From: Methyloligella sp. GL2
Lineage (GTDB): Bacteria; Pseudomonadota; Alphaproteobacteria; Rhizobiales; Methyloligellaceae
Reading direction: 5' to 3'
DNA length: 64,000 nucleotides
Assembly: GCF_013341275.1 (NCBI RefSeq)
Contig: NZ_CP054476.1
Span: 881,501 to 945,500, forward strand
Below, piece after piece: positions 44,592 to 53,141 of the stretch. Each line of letters starts with the position of its first letter. Within the stretch, counting starts at the first letter, position 1. The notes below the pieces were generated by a model. The model saw nothing but the letters and a program-made list of their open reading frames with translations. It was not told where the DNA came from and ran no database searches. Made by a program: the position numbers and the translations under genes.

Positions 44592-44656
44592 CGACTGGGG
44601 TTTACGTCGCGGTCAAAGTGCGACTCGCCACCGGCTTTGGCCGCCCCCTTGGAAGG

Positions 44657-44685
44657 GCCGCCCGGGATCTCCCGGGCGGCTTTTT
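44657..44685 (+). terminator. rho-independent terminator of the L,D-transpeptidase gene
   Basis: A perfect 10-bp stem GCCGCCCGGG / CCCGGGCGGC with loop ATCT and five T residues, 65 bases after the stop codon. Confidence 0.95.
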
Positions 44686-44785
44686 CGTGTGACCATCCGA
44701 CTTCCTCCGTCTCTGAAACCAACGCGCGCGGAGCGGCGTTGAAGGCGCAAGAGGCAACAAGACCGAACGAGGAAGGAGGACTGTC

Positions 44786-45352
44786 ATGAATACGCTGCAA
44801 GGAAAGACCATCGCGATCCTCGCCGCCGACGGTTACGAGGAATCGGAGCTGATGGAGCCGAAACGGGCCATCGAGGCGGCCGGCGGCAAGACCGAGATCA
44901 TCTCGCTGGAGCCGGGCAAAATCCGCGGCTGGAAAGGCAAGGACTGGTCCGGCAACACGGTGGCGGTGGACCGCACCGTGGATCAGGCGAAAATCGCCGA
45001 TTACGACGCGCTGGTGATCCCCGGCGGGCAGATCAATCCCGATTTGTTACGTGCCAACGACAAGGCGGTGACCTTCGTGCGCGACTTCTTCGATTCCCAG
45101 AAGCCGCTGGCCGCGATCTGTCACGGACCTTGGGTTCTGGTGGAAGCCGGTCTCGCGCAAGGGCACAAGATGACCTCCTATCGCTCCATGGCGACGGACG
45201 TGAAAAATGCCGGCGCCCATTGGGCGGATAAGGAGGTGGTGGTGGATCAGGGGCTGATCACCAGCCGCAGCCCCCACGATCTGCCTGCGTTTTGCGACAA
45301 GATCATCGAGGAGGTGCTGGAAGGCCGGCATCTGAAGCGCGAAGCCGCGTAA
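44786..45352 (+). CDS. DJ-1/PfpI-family protein
   Basis: A 188-residue DJ-1/PfpI protein. The family acts in repair of glycated or methylglyoxal-modified macromolecules, or as a small peptidase or chaperone. The nucleophile Cys is in LAAICHGPWVLVEAG, the acidic residue in ADGYEESELM and the His follows the Cys. The end KDWSGNTVAVDRTVDQ and DQGLITSRSPHDLPAF resembles the YhbO/PfpI subgroup. The ATG follows GGAAGGAGG (44772-44780). Confidence 0.93.
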   Translation: MNTLQGKTIAILAADGYEESELMEPKRAIEAAGGKTEIISLEPGKIRGWKGKDWSGNTVAVDRTVDQAKIADYDALVIPGGQINPDLLRANDKAVTFVRDFFDSQKPLAAICHGPWVLVEAGLAQGHKMTSYRSMATDVKNAGAHWADKEVVVDQGLITSRSPHDLPAFCDKIIEEVLEGRHLKREAA

Positions 45353-45624
45353 GGGTCCTGACGCGCTTCTTTCCGGCAAAGCGGGCGAGGGGTCTTATTC
45401 TCCCTTATGGCCTCTCGTCCGCGCCGGAAACCGGCTAAAGCAACATTGCGGTTTTTGCCGGTTTGGCAGTGCCGCAATTGCGCGCCACAGGTCTTTCACC
45501 GGAAACATATTGCTTTTTCGTCGCGGAGAGATTGAAGCGCGCTATCGCGCGTTACATTTGAAAGATAATCAGTGCGGGCGGGGTCATATTTGCTCGTATA
45601 TTCGTAAGGATTGGAGACATAGTC

Positions 45625-46257
45625 ATGGCATTGCAGCTTGGCGACATCGCCCCGGATTTCGAGGCGGATACCACCGAAGGCCACATCAAATTCCACGAGT
45701 GGCTCGGCGATTCCTGGGGCGTGCTGTTCTCGCACCCGAAGAATTTCACGCCGGTCTGCACCACCGAGCTCGGCGCGACGGCAAAGCTGAAGCCGGAATT
45801 CGAAAAGCGCGGCGTCAAGGTGATGGGGATCAGCGTCGATCCGCTGGACGCCCATGAGGCGTGGTCGAAGGATATCGAGGAGACGCAAGGCGCGGCGCTG
45901 AATTTCCCGCTGATTGCCGATCCCGATAAGAAGGTCGCGAATCTCTACGGCATGATCCATCCCAACGCGTCGGACACGCTGACGGTGCGTTCGGTGTTCG
46001 TCATCGGGCCGGACAAAAAGATCAAGCTCCGGCTGGATTACCCGGCCAGCACGGGCCGGAATTTCGACGAGATCCTGCGGGTGATCGACTCCTTGCAGCT
46101 GACCGCCGAGCACCAGGTGGCGACCCCGGTGAACTGGAAACATGGCGAGGACGTCATCATCGTGCCGGCCGTAAGTGACGAAGAGGCCAGCAAAAAGTAT
46201 CCGGAAGGCTGGCGGGCGGAAAAACCGTATCTCCGATATGTGCGCTCCCCGCGCTAG
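45625..46257 (+). CDS. 1-Cys peroxiredoxin (Prx6 type)
   Basis: A 210-residue peroxiredoxin that reduces hydrogen and organic peroxides in the cytoplasm. The peroxidatic Cys45 is in NFTPVCTTELG. I find no resolving Cys, so it belongs to the 1-Cys group and needs an external thiol such as glutathione. The Arg in TVRSVFVIGPDKKIKL and the C-terminal extension ending YPEGWRAEKPYLR are typical of Prx6. It stands alone between short intergenic regions; no OxyR-type site is evident. Confidence 0.95.
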   Translation: MALQLGDIAPDFEADTTEGHIKFHEWLGDSWGVLFSHPKNFTPVCTTELGATAKLKPEFEKRGVKVMGISVDPLDAHEAWSKDIEETQGAALNFPLIADPDKKVANLYGMIHPNASDTLTVRSVFVIGPDKKIKLRLDYPASTGRNFDEILRVIDSLQLTAEHQVATPVNWKHGEDVIIVPAVSDEEASKKYPEGWRAEKPYLRYVRSPR

Positions 46258-46380
46258 ACCTTTAAAATGGGGAAAACTTGTTGGCATCCCCGGCTTCTCC
46301 GCCTAGTAAGATGGTGTACGGATTGTATTAATGTACATTGGGGATGCGGCCTTACGGGCCCAGGATACTAGTAGGAAATA

Positions 46381-46572
46381 ATGTCAGACCCGGAGTATCC
46401 GGAGGGTTCCCAAATGGAATCCAATTCTCGGACGATCGCCGGCGCGTTTGCGGAAAGACTAGGACCGATGGTGGACCAGGCCCGCACACAACAGGATCTG
46501 GTCTTCCTCGCCTATCTTTTGGGAATGGCGCTGAAGGAGGCCCGGCGCCTTGCCGCGCGTGATGACAACTAA
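46381..46572 (+). CDS. small protein of unknown function
   Basis: 63 residues. After a polar start it has a predicted amphipathic helix, DLVFLAYLLGMALKEARRLA, and no cysteine. An AGGA lies about 6 bases before the ATG at 46381, and GGAGGG lies before an internal ATG at 46414, so either start is possible. It has a ribosome site and a dense helix, which favours a real gene. It could be a regulatory microprotein. I do not recognise a family. Confidence 0.55.
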   Translation: MSDPEYPEGSQMESNSRTIAGAFAERLGPMVDQARTQQDLVFLAYLLGMALKEARRLAARDDN

Positions 46573-46627
46573 AAAAGGGGCGCACCTTCGATCTACGGTT
46601 CTTGCCGCGAGCCGTATTGGTGCGCCC
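46571..46627 (-). terminator. compound hairpin with T-tract on the minus strand
   Basis: An outer 9-bp stem GGGCGCACC (46578-46586) / GGTGCGCCC (46619-46627) encloses an inner stem TACGGTTC (46594-46601) / GAGCCGTA (46609-46616). Six A residues at 46571-46576 become a T-tract on the minus strand, so the structure would terminate leftward transcription, though no leftward gene is present. Confidence 0.6.
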
Positions 46628-46652
46628 TGCCGGTAAGGGCTAGGTTCGCGTC

Positions 46653-47078
46653 ATGGCCATGCCGCCGACCCCATCTCTCACAACCGATTGCGTGGCGTTT
46701 GACGCCTCGGGAAGGGTGCTGCTGATCCGGCGTAAGAACCCGCCGTTCCAGGGCGAATATGCGCTGCCTGGCGGGTTCGTCGATATCGGCGAGACGGTGG
46801 AGGCGGCCTGCCGGCGGGAGCTCGCCGAGGAGACCGGGGTCACGGCGGGCGATCTTCATTTGATCGGCGTGTTCTCCGATCCGTCCCGCGATCCGCGCGG
46901 CCATACGGTCAGCGTCGCCTATCTCACCGAGCTGCAAGACGAGGCAGTGCCGGTGGCCGGAGACGATGCGGCGGCGGCCGAATGGGTAGCGGATTGGCGC
47001 GCCGAGCGGCTTGCCTTCGACCACCGTGAGATTCTGGAACGCGCTGTTTTGGTTGCAGAAACGATATCTTCGCGCTAG
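46653..47078 (+). CDS. Nudix hydrolase (ADP-ribose pyrophosphatase-like)
   Basis: A 141-residue Nudix hydrolase that cleaves nucleoside diphosphates linked to another group. The Nudix box is complete: GFVDIGETVEAACRRELAEE followed by TG. The upstream block LLIRRKNPPFQGEYALPGG fits the ADP-ribose pyrophosphatase / 8-oxo-dGTP-like branch. The exact substrate cannot be told. A second ATG at 46659 removes two residues. Confidence 0.93.
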   Translation: MAMPPTPSLTTDCVAFDASGRVLLIRRKNPPFQGEYALPGGFVDIGETVEAACRRELAEETGVTAGDLHLIGVFSDPSRDPRGHTVSVAYLTELQDEAVPVAGDDAAAAEWVADWRAERLAFDHREILERAVLVAETISSR

Positions 47079-47280
47079 CCACCCTCTTTGGTGGTGGTGC
47101 AAACGCGAATGGTCTATCTAAGGATCGGGACGTCTTGCGGATCGCTCCACCGCGTTCGAAGCGTGCCAGATGCGGCCGTGCAAGACGTGCTCGAGGTTTC
47201 AGTCTTCGAGAAGGCGTTGCGAGATGAACGAGAGGCCTGCTCCGTGCCAATTTGCTGCCGAGCGGTCGAAGGAAGGACCG

Positions 47281-48279
47281 ATGCTGGCGACTGGTAGAGT
47301 TGGCGTGCTGCTGGTGAATTTGGGCACGCCGGATGGGACCGATTACTGGTCCATGCGCCGCTACTTGAAGGAATTCCTCTCCGACCGCCGCGTGATCGAG
47401 GTCAGCCAGCTGATCTGGTGGCCGGTCCTCAACGGCATCATCCTCACCACACGGCCGTCGAAAAGCGGCGAGGCCTATGCCTCGATCTGGAACGAGGAGC
47501 TGAACGAATCTCCCTTGCGCACCATCACGCGCAGCCAAGCGGAGAAGCTCGCCGCAGCATTCTCCAACCAGCCGGAAATCGTGGTCGATTGGGCCATGCG
47601 CTACGGCTCGCCAAGCATCAAATCGCGGATGACGGCGCTGGTCGAGGCGGGCTGCGACCGTATCCTGGTGTTTCCGCTCTATCCGCAATATGCGGCGGCG
47701 ACCACGGCGACCGTGAACGATGTCGCCTTCGAGGCGCTGCAGAAGATGCGCTTCCAGCCGGCGGTGCGCACCGTGCCGGCCTATCCCACCGAGCCGATCT
47801 ATATCGACGCGCTAGCGAAATCGATCCGGGCGCATCTGGCCAAGCTCGACTACGAGCCGGAGGTGATCCTCGCCTCGTTCCACGGCCTGCCCAAGGAATA
47901 TGTCGATAAGGGCGATCCCTATCAGGGCCAGTGCAAGCGCACGACCGAGGCGCTGCGCAAGGCGCTTGGCATGGACGAGACCAAGCTGCGCCTGACCTTC
48001 CAATCCCGCTTCGGCAAGGCCGAATGGCTGCAGCCCTACACCGATAAGACGGTGGAGGCGCTGGCCCAGCAAGGCGTGAAGAGCATCGCCATTCTCACCC
48101 CCGGCTTCGTCGCCGATTGCGTCGAGACGTTGGAAGAGATCAACGGCGAAGCGCGCGAGATCTTCGAGGAAAATGGCGGCGAGAAGTTCAGCTTCATCCC
48201 TTGCCTCAACGACTCCGACGAAGGCATGGCGGTGCTGCAGACGGTGATCCACCGCGAGCTTGCCGGCTGGGTGGGCTAG
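47281..48279 (+). CDS. hemH: ferrochelatase HemH
   Basis: A 332-residue ferrochelatase that inserts Fe(II) into protoporphyrin IX, the last step of heme synthesis, at the inner face of the membrane. The N-terminus has GVLLVNLGTPDGTDYWSMRR; the metal-site His is in FHGLPKEYVDKGDPY and the Glu in GFVADCVETLEEI. The ATG at 47281 is chosen because AAGGAAGGA lies just upstream. An ATG at 47224 would add 19 residues and is also possible. Confidence 0.94.
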   Translation: MLATGRVGVLLVNLGTPDGTDYWSMRRYLKEFLSDRRVIEVSQLIWWPVLNGIILTTRPSKSGEAYASIWNEELNESPLRTITRSQAEKLAAAFSNQPEIVVDWAMRYGSPSIKSRMTALVEAGCDRILVFPLYPQYAAATTATVNDVAFEALQKMRFQPAVRTVPAYPTEPIYIDALAKSIRAHLAKLDYEPEVILASFHGLPKEYVDKGDPYQGQCKRTTEALRKALGMDETKLRLTFQSRFGKAEWLQPYTDKTVEALAQQGVKSIAILTPGFVADCVETLEEINGEAREIFEENGGEKFSFIPCLNDSDEGMAVLQTVIHRELAGWVG

Positions 48280-48442
48280 GCGTCCGCAGCCTCCAAAAAG
48301 CCGGACGCTTCAGCGAACAGCGTAAGAAAAACGAGCTAGCGCTTAAGCTTAGCCGAAATGCCTTGCCGCGCTCTTCTCATTTGGAGCGTGCCGGCCCATC
48401 TTAGGGCTGGTTATCAGCCGCGATCTGCCTGGGGAGGGCGCC

Positions 48443-49417
48443 ATGTTCGGCTTCAACGTCTTCGTTCTGGTTCTGCTTGTCCTTTTCGTCGTTGTTATCC
48501 TGGCTGGCGTGAAAGTCGTGCCGCAAGGCTACAACTACACGGTCGAACGGTTCGGACGGTATACCCGCACGCTGCATCCCGGCCTCACCCTGATCATCCC
48601 GTTCATCGACCGGTTGGGCCGCAAGCTCAACATGATGGAGCAGGTCTCCGAGGTGCCGAGCCAGGAGGTGATCACCCGCGACAACGCCATGGTGCGGGTC
48701 GACGGGGTCTGCTTCTTCCAGGTGCTGGATGCGGCGCAGGCGAGCTACGAGGTGACGGATCTGGAGAAGGCGGTGATGAACCTCACCATGACCAATATCC
48801 GGACCGTCATGGGCTCGATGGATTTGGACGAGCTGCTCTCCCAACGCGACGAGATCAATCACCGGCTGCTGCGGGTGGTGGACGATGCGACCCATGCCTG
48901 GGGGGTGAAGATCACCCGTATCGAGATCAAGGATATCGAGCCGCCGCGGGATCTGGTGGATGCCATGGCGCGGCAGATGAAGGCGGAGCGCGACAAGCGC
49001 GCCGCGATCCTGGTGGCCGAGGGCGAGCGGCAATCGGAGATTCTGGAGGCGGAAGGGGCGAAGCAGGCGCAGATCCTCGCCGCGGAAGGCCGGCGCGAGG
49101 CGGCCTATCGCGATGCCGAGGCGCGCGAGCGCGAGGCGGAGGCCGAAGCCAAGGCCACCGCCATGGTCTCGGAGGCCATCTCCCGCGGCAATGTGCAGGC
49201 GATCAACTACTTCATCGCCAACAACTATGTGGGCGCGCTGAAAGCGCTGGCCGAGGCGAAGAACCAGAAGGTCTTGATGCTGCCGCTGGAGGCGAGCTCG
49301 CTGATCGGCTCGATCGCCGGTGTCGGCGAGATCGCCCGCGAGGCTTTCGGCAAGGATGGCGGTGAGGCGCCGCGTCCGCCCGCCGGTCCGGTGCCACGAA
49401 CCGGTCCGAAGACTTAA
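48443..49417 (+). CDS. SPFH/stomatin-like membrane protein (slipin, QmcA-type)
   Basis: A 324-residue SPFH protein. One N-terminal membrane segment (FVLVLLVLFVVVILAGVKVV) precedes the SPFH domain with GYNYTVERFGRYTRTLHPGL. A coiled-coil of alternating Glu/Ala/Arg follows (AEGERQSEILEAEGAKQAQI) and a short tail. Such proteins form membrane rings that organise lipid domains and protease activity. It is followed by an NfeD gene 22 bases downstream, the standard pairing. GGGAGG precedes the ATG. Confidence 0.95.
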   Translation: MFGFNVFVLVLLVLFVVVILAGVKVVPQGYNYTVERFGRYTRTLHPGLTLIIPFIDRLGRKLNMMEQVSEVPSQEVITRDNAMVRVDGVCFFQVLDAAQASYEVTDLEKAVMNLTMTNIRTVMGSMDLDELLSQRDEINHRLLRVVDDATHAWGVKITRIEIKDIEPPRDLVDAMARQMKAERDKRAAILVAEGERQSEILEAEGAKQAQILAAEGRREAAYRDAEAREREAEAEAKATAMVSEAISRGNVQAINYFIANNYVGALKALAEAKNQKVLMLPLEASSLIGSIAGVGEIAREAFGKDGGEAPRPPAGPVPRTGPKT

Positions 49418-49439
49418 ATGCTAGACCTGGGAGGAGACC

Positions 49440-49898
49440 ATGGAGGAGGAGCTGCTATTCGGCCCCTGGGGGTGGATGGTTCTCGCCGGCGTGCTGTTCG
49501 TGCTCGAGGTGATTGCGCCGGGCATCTTCTTCATGTGGTTCGGGCTTGCGGCGGCGATTACCGGGCTGCTGGTCTTCGGCTTCGACATCTCCTGGCAGTG
49601 GCAGCTGATCTGGTTCGGCATTCTGGCGACGGTGATCGTCGGTATCGTTGTGCGCTTCCTGCGCCGCCATCCCCTGAAAAGCGAGCGGCCGCTCCTCAAC
49701 GAGCGGGCGGTCAGCCAGATCGGCAAAAGCTACGAGTTGCTCGATCCGATCGTGAACGGGCGCGGCTCGGTGAAGATCGGCGACAGCGTCTGGAGGGTGA
49801 CCGGACCTGACCTTCCCGCCGGCACCAAGGTCAAGGTGACGGGCGCAGACGGCACGCTGCTTTCGGTGGAAGCGGCAGGAAACTCCGAGGCCGCTTAA
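49440..49898 (+). CDS. NfeD-family membrane protein
   Basis: A 152-residue NfeD protein (short form, without the ClpP-like protease domain). It has about three membrane segments, then a C-terminal OB-fold domain: VNGRGSVKIGDSVWRVTGPD and AGTKVKVTGADGTLLSVEAA. Short NfeD proteins act as partners of SPFH/stomatin proteins; the upstream gene is such a protein. GGGAGGAG precedes the ATG. Confidence 0.94.
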   Translation: MEEELLFGPWGWMVLAGVLFVLEVIAPGIFFMWFGLAAAITGLLVFGFDISWQWQLIWFGILATVIVGIVVRFLRRHPLKSERPLLNERAVSQIGKSYELLDPIVNGRGSVKIGDSVWRVTGPDLPAGTKVKVTGADGTLLSVEAAGNSEAA

Positions 49899-50070
49899 GC
49901 GCCGAACGGCCCGGTTCGTCGTGACAGCGACAAAAACTTGCGACATTCTGTCTGGCGAAAGCCGGATACTGCGCTCCCTCCGCGCCCCGGCGGCCGGTTG
50001 CGGGCGCAACCCTTCAGCGGATGGGGCGTTGGTATCCCTGTTGCCGACGTCCAATAGCTCGGAGGGCTGA

Positions 50071-51702
50071 ATGGCCGATATTGTCATCGTCAACCCGCGT
50101 TTCGACGTCTCCTTCTGGGGGATGGAACATTGCATGGGGCTGCTTGGTAAGAAGGCCAATCTGCCCGTTGCCTGCCTGGCGCTGCTCGGCGCCCTGGTTC
50201 CCGACCATCACGATGTGACGCTGATCGACGAGAATGTCGAAGACGTCGATTTCGACCGGCTCGGCCGCGCCGATCTGGTCTGTCTGACGGGTATGAGCAT
50301 CCAGGGGCGGCGCATCGGCGAGCTCCTGGACGAGCTTCGGGCGCGGGATGTGATGACCGCGGTCGGCGGGCCGATGGCCACGGTGGAGCCGGAGCAGCTT
50401 GAAGGTCTTTGCGACGTGATCTTCGTCGGCGAGGCCGATACCACCTGGCCGCAATTCCTGGCCGAGTGGGAGGAAGGGTGCCACAAGGACCGCTACGAGC
50501 AGGCGGAGAAGACCGATATCACCCAGCTGCCGCTGCCGCGCGTCGATCTCCTTCGATCCGAGCGCTACATGTTCGGCAGCATGCAGATTTCCCGCGGCTG
50601 TCCGTTCACCTGTGAGTTCTGCGATATCATCGTGACCTTCGGTCGGAAGCCGCGGCTGAAGACCTCCGACCAGGTGATTGCCGAGCTCAATGCCTTCTGG
50701 GAGGCGGGGCTGAAGATCGTCTTCGTGGTCGACGACAATCTGATCGGCAACAAGAAGGCGATCAAACCGATCTTGCGCGACATCGTCGCCTGGCAGCAGA
50801 AGCACGCCTATCCGCTGACCCTGTTCACTGAAGCCTCGCTCGATCTCGCCGAGGACGAGGAACTGATGGAGCTGATGGGGCTGGCCAATTTCCAGAGCGT
50901 GTTCATCGGCATCGAGACGCCGAACGAGGAGTCGCTGAAAGAGACCAAGAAGCTGCAGAATGTGCGGCCCAAGGCGGGCACGCTTCTCGACCGGGTGCAT
51001 ACGATCCAGGATCACGGCATCGATGTGTGGTGCGGGATGATCGTCGGCTTCGATCACGACGAGCCGGATATTTTCGAGGTGATGCCGAAATTCTTATCGG
51101 ACGCCCGTATCGCTTCGGCACTGATCGGCATGCTGCACGCCATTCCGACCACGCCGCTCTATAAGCGGCTGAAGGAGGCCGGGCGGCTGAATGACGACGA
51201 TGCCTCCGATTGCTACGGCACCAATGTCATTCCGCTCGGCATGAGCCGGGAAGACTTACGCGACGGTTTCGTCGATGTGATGCAGGAATCCTATGGCGCG
51301 GGGGCGTATTTCGAGCGGCTGGATTCGCTGTTCGTGGAGAAGCGCTTCCAATTCGTCATCCACCAGCTTCCCTATTGGTGGAAGCGTCCCTTCGCCTACA
51401 CCAAGCGGGCGACGCTGAACTATATCCGCTTCGCCGTGGTGGCGGCGCGGCTGCTGCGCCATGTAGAGGACGAGGAGCTGCGGGCTAGATACAAGACGCA
51501 GCTCATGCGTATCGCCAAGACACGGCCGCTGGAGCCGCATATCCTGTTCGTCTATGCGCTGAAAGTGGCGCTGCATCACCATTATGCGGCGCTGACGGCG
51601 CAGCTTTCGGACGTCTATGAGGAGGGGAACGTGATGCCAAATGCGGGCCGCTCCTTCTCACGGGTGCGCCGGGCCGAGCCGGTGCAGGTGCTGGCGTCTT
51701 AG
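50071..51702 (+). CDS. B12-binding radical SAM protein
   Basis: A 543-residue enzyme. Residues about 1-150 are a cobalamin-binding-like domain with LIDENVEDVDFDRL and TAVGGPMATVEPEQ. The radical SAM core has the 4Fe-4S motif SRGCPFTCEFCDIIVTFGR and the barrel segment KIVFVVDDNLIGNKKAI. The C-terminal about 150 residues match a family-specific domain (DUF4070-like) found in hopanoid methylases and relatives. The target of the methyl transfer or rearrangement is unknown; it is not clearly HpnP. GGAGG precedes the ATG. It stands alone between a repeat region and NfeD. Confidence 0.92.
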   Translation: MADIVIVNPRFDVSFWGMEHCMGLLGKKANLPVACLALLGALVPDHHDVTLIDENVEDVDFDRLGRADLVCLTGMSIQGRRIGELLDELRARDVMTAVGGPMATVEPEQLEGLCDVIFVGEADTTWPQFLAEWEEGCHKDRYEQAEKTDITQLPLPRVDLLRSERYMFGSMQISRGCPFTCEFCDIIVTFGRKPRLKTSDQVIAELNAFWEAGLKIVFVVDDNLIGNKKAIKPILRDIVAWQQKHAYPLTLFTEASLDLAEDEELMELMGLANFQSVFIGIETPNEESLKETKKLQNVRPKAGTLLDRVHTIQDHGIDVWCGMIVGFDHDEPDIFEVMPKFLSDARIASALIGMLHAIPTTPLYKRLKEAGRLNDDDASDCYGTNVIPLGMSREDLRDGFVDVMQESYGAGAYFERLDSLFVEKRFQFVIHQLPYWWKRPFAYTKRATLNYIRFAVVAARLLRHVEDEELRARYKTQLMRIAKTRPLEPHILFVYALKVALHHHYAALTAQLSDVYEEGNVMPNAGRSFSRVRRAEPVQVLAS

Positions 51703-51744
51703 GAGACAGCCTCGCAAGAGAGAACGACCCCACGTAAAACAGAC

Positions 51745-51848
51745 GACCCCCACCCCGGCCCTCCCCCTTCTAGGGGGAGGGAGAGTATCGGCGCGATGTC
51801 GCGGCGAGTCGCTCTCCCCCCTAAAAGGGGGGAGTTGGAGGGGGGTCG
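51745..51848. repeat. intergenic G/C-rich palindromic repeats
   Basis: A CCCTCCCCCTTCTAGGGGGA palindrome at 51759-51782 and a CTCCCCCC TAAAA GGGGGGAG hairpin near 51812-51833, flanked by ACCCCCACCCC and GAGGGGGGTCGGA. They share parts with the mosaic elements inside dnaE2 and imuB, in inverted orientation. Confidence 0.85.
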
Positions 51849-51875
51849 GATTTTCCGGCTGAGTGTGAGGCGCCT

Positions 51876-52952
51876 CTAAACGACGCCGGCGCGGAGCAGG
51901 TCGTGGACGTGGAGGATGCCGACGGGGCGGCGATCGTTCTCGACCACGAACAGCGCGGTGATTGCCCGGGAGTTGATCACCTCCAGCGCGGCGCTGGCCA
52001 TGATCTCCGGGGTGATCGTCTTCGGATCGGCGGTCATGATCTCGCCGGTGCGCCGCTGCAGCAGATCGTTCCCCATATGACGGCGGAGGTCGCCATCGGT
52101 GATGATGCCGACGAGCTGGCCGTCGCTATCGACGACGCCGAGGCAGCCGAAGGCCTTCTCGGTCATGATCACCAAAGCTTCCGCCATGGGGGTGTCGTCG
52201 CCGGCTATCGGCAGGCGCTCGGCCTTATGCATCAGATCGCCGACGAATTTCAGCTTGGCGCCGAGACGGCCGCCAGGGTGGTATTCCTTGAAGTCCTCGG
52301 CGGTGAAGCGCTTGCTCTCCAGAAGTGCGATGGCGAGGCTGTCGCCAAGCGCAAGCTGCATCGCGGTGGAGGTGGTCGGCGCCAGGCCCAGCGGGCAGGC
52401 CTCCTTGGCGTTGGGCAGCGCCAGCACCACGTCGCTGGCCTCGGCCAGGGTGCTGTTGGGGTTCGAGGTTACCGCGATCAGCGGCACCGTGAAGCGTCCC
52501 GAATAAGACACCAGATTGCCCAGCTCCATGGTCTCGCCGGACCAGGAGAAGGCCAGGATCACGTCGTTCTTGGTGATCATGCCGAGATCGCCATGGCTGG
52601 CTTCGGTCGGATGCACGAAGAAGGCCGGCGTGCCGGTGGAGGACAGGGTGGCGGCGACCTTCACGCCGATATGGCCGCTCTTGCCGAGGCCGGTGACGAT
52701 GATCCGGCCCTCGCAATTGCGCATCAGCTCCACGGCGCGGGCGAAATGATCGCCGAGCCCGTTGCCAATGGCGGCTTTCAGGTCGCTGAGGCCCTGGATC
52801 TCAAGGGCAAGAGTGCGGGTGGCCGAGGCAATGGCTTCGGCACCCTGCGCAGCTTCGCTCTCAGCGCCGGTCATGCCTTCCGGCGCGGCGCTGTTTTCGA
52901 TCTTATCGGTTGCGAAATCCCGGCTCGTACCGGGAATGAGTCCGCTGGACAT
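51876..52952 (-). CDS. kdsD: arabinose-5-phosphate isomerase KpsF/KdsD
   Basis: A 358-residue sugar-phosphate isomerase that turns ribulose-5-phosphate into arabinose-5-phosphate for Kdo synthesis (lipopolysaccharide or capsule). The SIS domain (residues about 60-200) has RIIVTGLGKSGHIGVKVAAT, FVHPTEASHGDLGMI and FSWSGETMEL; two CBS domains follow (GVVDSDGQLVGIITDGDLRR). The N-terminal 45 residues before the SIS domain are unusual and variable. It is divergent from a beta-barrel gene and close to galU/galE, consistent with surface polysaccharide synthesis. Confidence 0.94.
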   Translation of the reverse strand: MSSGLIPGTSRDFATDKIENSAAPEGMTGAESEAAQGAEAIASATRTLALEIQGLSDLKAAIGNGLGDHFARAVELMRNCEGRIIVTGLGKSGHIGVKVAATLSSTGTPAFFVHPTEASHGDLGMITKNDVILAFSWSGETMELGNLVSYSGRFTVPLIAVTSNPNSTLAEASDVVLALPNAKEACPLGLAPTTSTAMQLALGDSLAIALLESKRFTAEDFKEYHPGGRLGAKLKFVGDLMHKAERLPIAGDDTPMAEALVIMTEKAFGCLGVVDSDGQLVGIITDGDLRRHMGNDLLQRRTGEIMTADPKTITPEIMASAALEVINSRAITALFVVENDRRPVGILHVHDLLRAGVV

Positions 52953-53141
52953 GAAGGTCCCCCCTGGCGCAGTACCGTCATTGATTTAGCATGAATTTGA
53001 CGGTCTTAAGGCCGTCGCGCGTGCGCCATTTGGAAACATGGCTAAACGTCCCGTTAACAATATGGCCGCTAGGGTCGGAGGACAACGGTTCGGAACGCTG
53101 CGCCAACAGCGTTTTTCGCAATCGCATCCGAGGGTTTGTCC

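Noticed and set aside
48281-48309. Hairpin GCGTCCG / CGGACGC after hemH as a terminator
   Set aside because: The loop is long and no T-tract follows, so termination is not supported.
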